Shown here one piece after another: positions 5,322 to 6,051 of a DNA stretch of 6,051 nt. The position numbers were made by a program, and so were the translations under genes. This DNA comes from Chloroflexota bacterium (GTDB lineage Bacteria > Chloroflexota > Anaerolineae > Anaerolineales > Villigracilaceae): positions 1 to 6,051 of the forward strand of contig JAJYOH010000383.1 in assembly GCA_021796315.1 (NCBI GenBank), in the 5' to 3' direction. The notes beneath the pieces were generated by a model. That model was not told the DNA's origin. It searched no databases and worked only from the letters and a program-made list of their open reading frames with translations. Each line of letters begins with the position of its first letter. Within the stretch, counting starts at the first letter, position 1.

Positions 5322-6051
5322 ATGCGCATTCTGGTCATTTCGGACATTCATGCAAATTACACTGCACTGGAGGCTGTGCTCAACGACGCCGGAACGGTGG
5401 ACGAGACCTGGTGTCTTGGCGATATGGTAGGCTATGGACCAGACCCGAATGCGGTGGTGGTGCAAGTGCGCGAGTTGACGCACCTGACCTGTATCCTTGG
5501 CAACCATGATGTGGCTGTGATCGGACGCATGCCTTTTGAAGCATTCAACGGCGACGCGCGCCGTTCGCTGGCCTGGACGGAAAAAGTGTTAACTGCCGAT
5601 AACATGGATTTCATGCGTATGCTTCCGCAAAATGCGCAGGTACGCGGCGAGGTAACGATGGCACACGGAAGCCCGCGCGACCCGATCTGGGAATATGTGT
5701 TGAACACGCTCTCGGCGCGTTTGAACTTCGACCATTTCGATACGCCCTATTGTTTTGTGGGACATTCACACGTGCAGGCCATGTTCCAGTTAGACGAGCA
5801 GAACGACCGCGCGACCCTGGAAGTTACAAAGGAGAGGAATGCCAGGCCGCTCACACCGCGCTGCATTTTGAATCCGGGTTCAGTGGGGCAGCCGCGCGAC
5901 CGTGATCCACGCGCCGCGTACGCGCTCTATGATTCAAAGGCACATACCTGGGAAGCGCGGCGGACAGAGTACAACATTATCGAGGTGCAGAATCGAATCC
6001 GTGAGGCAGGCTTGCCGGAGAAACACGCGGTAAGGTTGTCGGAAGGTTGGT
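5322..6051 (+). CDS. Calcineurin-like metallophosphoesterase (YfcE/MJ0936-type), 3' end outside window
   Basis: An uninterrupted frame from ATG 5322 runs off the right edge with 243 complete codons. All metal-binding motifs of the metallophosphoesterase superfamily are present in order: DIH (8-10), GD (33-34) in CLGDMVGYGPDP, GNHD (60-63), H115 in MAHGSPRD and GHSH (147-150). A later NPGSVGQPRD (184-193) is typical of the YfcE/MJ0936-like phosphodiesterase subgroup, whose members are about 160-250 aa, so little is probably missing. Such proteins hydrolyse phosphomonoesters or phosphodiesters with two metal ions; the physiological substrate is unknown. There is no Shine-Dalgarno, and the five-base gap to the coaBC stop suggests coupled translation from the coaBC transcript. 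Confidence 0.9.
   Translation, partial: MRILVISDIHANYTALEAVLNDAGTVDETWCLGDMVGYGPDPNAVVVQVRELTHLTCILGNHDVAVIGRMPFEAFNGDARRSLAWTEKVLTADNMDFMRMLPQNAQVRGEVTMAHGSPRDPIWEYVLNTLSARLNFDHFDTPYCFVGHSHVQAMFQLDEQNDRATLEVTKERNARPLTPRCILNPGSVGQPRDRDPRAAYALYDSKAHTWEARRTEYNIIEVQNRIREAGLPEKHAVRLSEGW

Overview
The window looks like chromosomal DNA from a free-living bacterium of moderate-to-high GC, most likely a member of Chloroflexota (Anaerolineae-like). That placement is inference. It rests on the CoaBC sequence variant, on a CCCTTCGACCGG-type repeat inserted in frame in a gene (recalled from Anaerolineales genomes), and on the overall protein style. No rRNA or tRNA gene is visible to anchor it. All recognisable genes lie on the + strand.

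Left edge (1-620): a decayed zone. The 3' end of a small uncharacterised protein is followed by the first ~40 codons of a RibD/DHFR-like reductase whose start codon reads ATC. This is joined, out of frame, to the last ~54 codons of an EamA/DMT transporter. The remnant ends at a good hairpin terminator (584-613).

Centre (635-3090): a tightly packed four-gene unit behind a TATAAT box. It encodes a YkvA/DUF1232 membrane protein, an AAC(6')-I-like aminoglycoside N-acetyltransferase, a saccharopine-dehydrogenase-like NAD(P)-binding reductase, and a PEBP (YbhB/YbcL) lipoprotein. Every junction is a 4-base start/stop overlap (ATGA, ATGA, GTGA), so translation is probably coupled. The reductase carries the in-frame repeat insertion near its C terminus. 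The PEBP gene has a second, very strong ribosome binding site and ATG just after its lipobox, suggesting lipid-anchored and cytoplasmic forms.

Right (3091-6051): a 33-bp almost perfect palindrome separates the four-gene unit from an intact EamA transporter, which is a paralog of the left-edge remnant. Next comes coaBC (coenzyme A synthesis), with a TATAAT box so close to its ATG that the mRNA is probably leaderless. Its decarboxylase half has Asp and Ser where the classical enzyme has its catalytic Asn and Cys. A calcineurin-like metallophosphoesterase follows after 5 bases and runs off the window.

No CRISPR array, insertion sequence, phage module or clearly new multi-gene system is visible. 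The most notable items are the chimeric remnant, the resistance-type acetyltransferase in an operon, the dual-start PEBP, the two repeat elements and the CoaC active-site substitutions.
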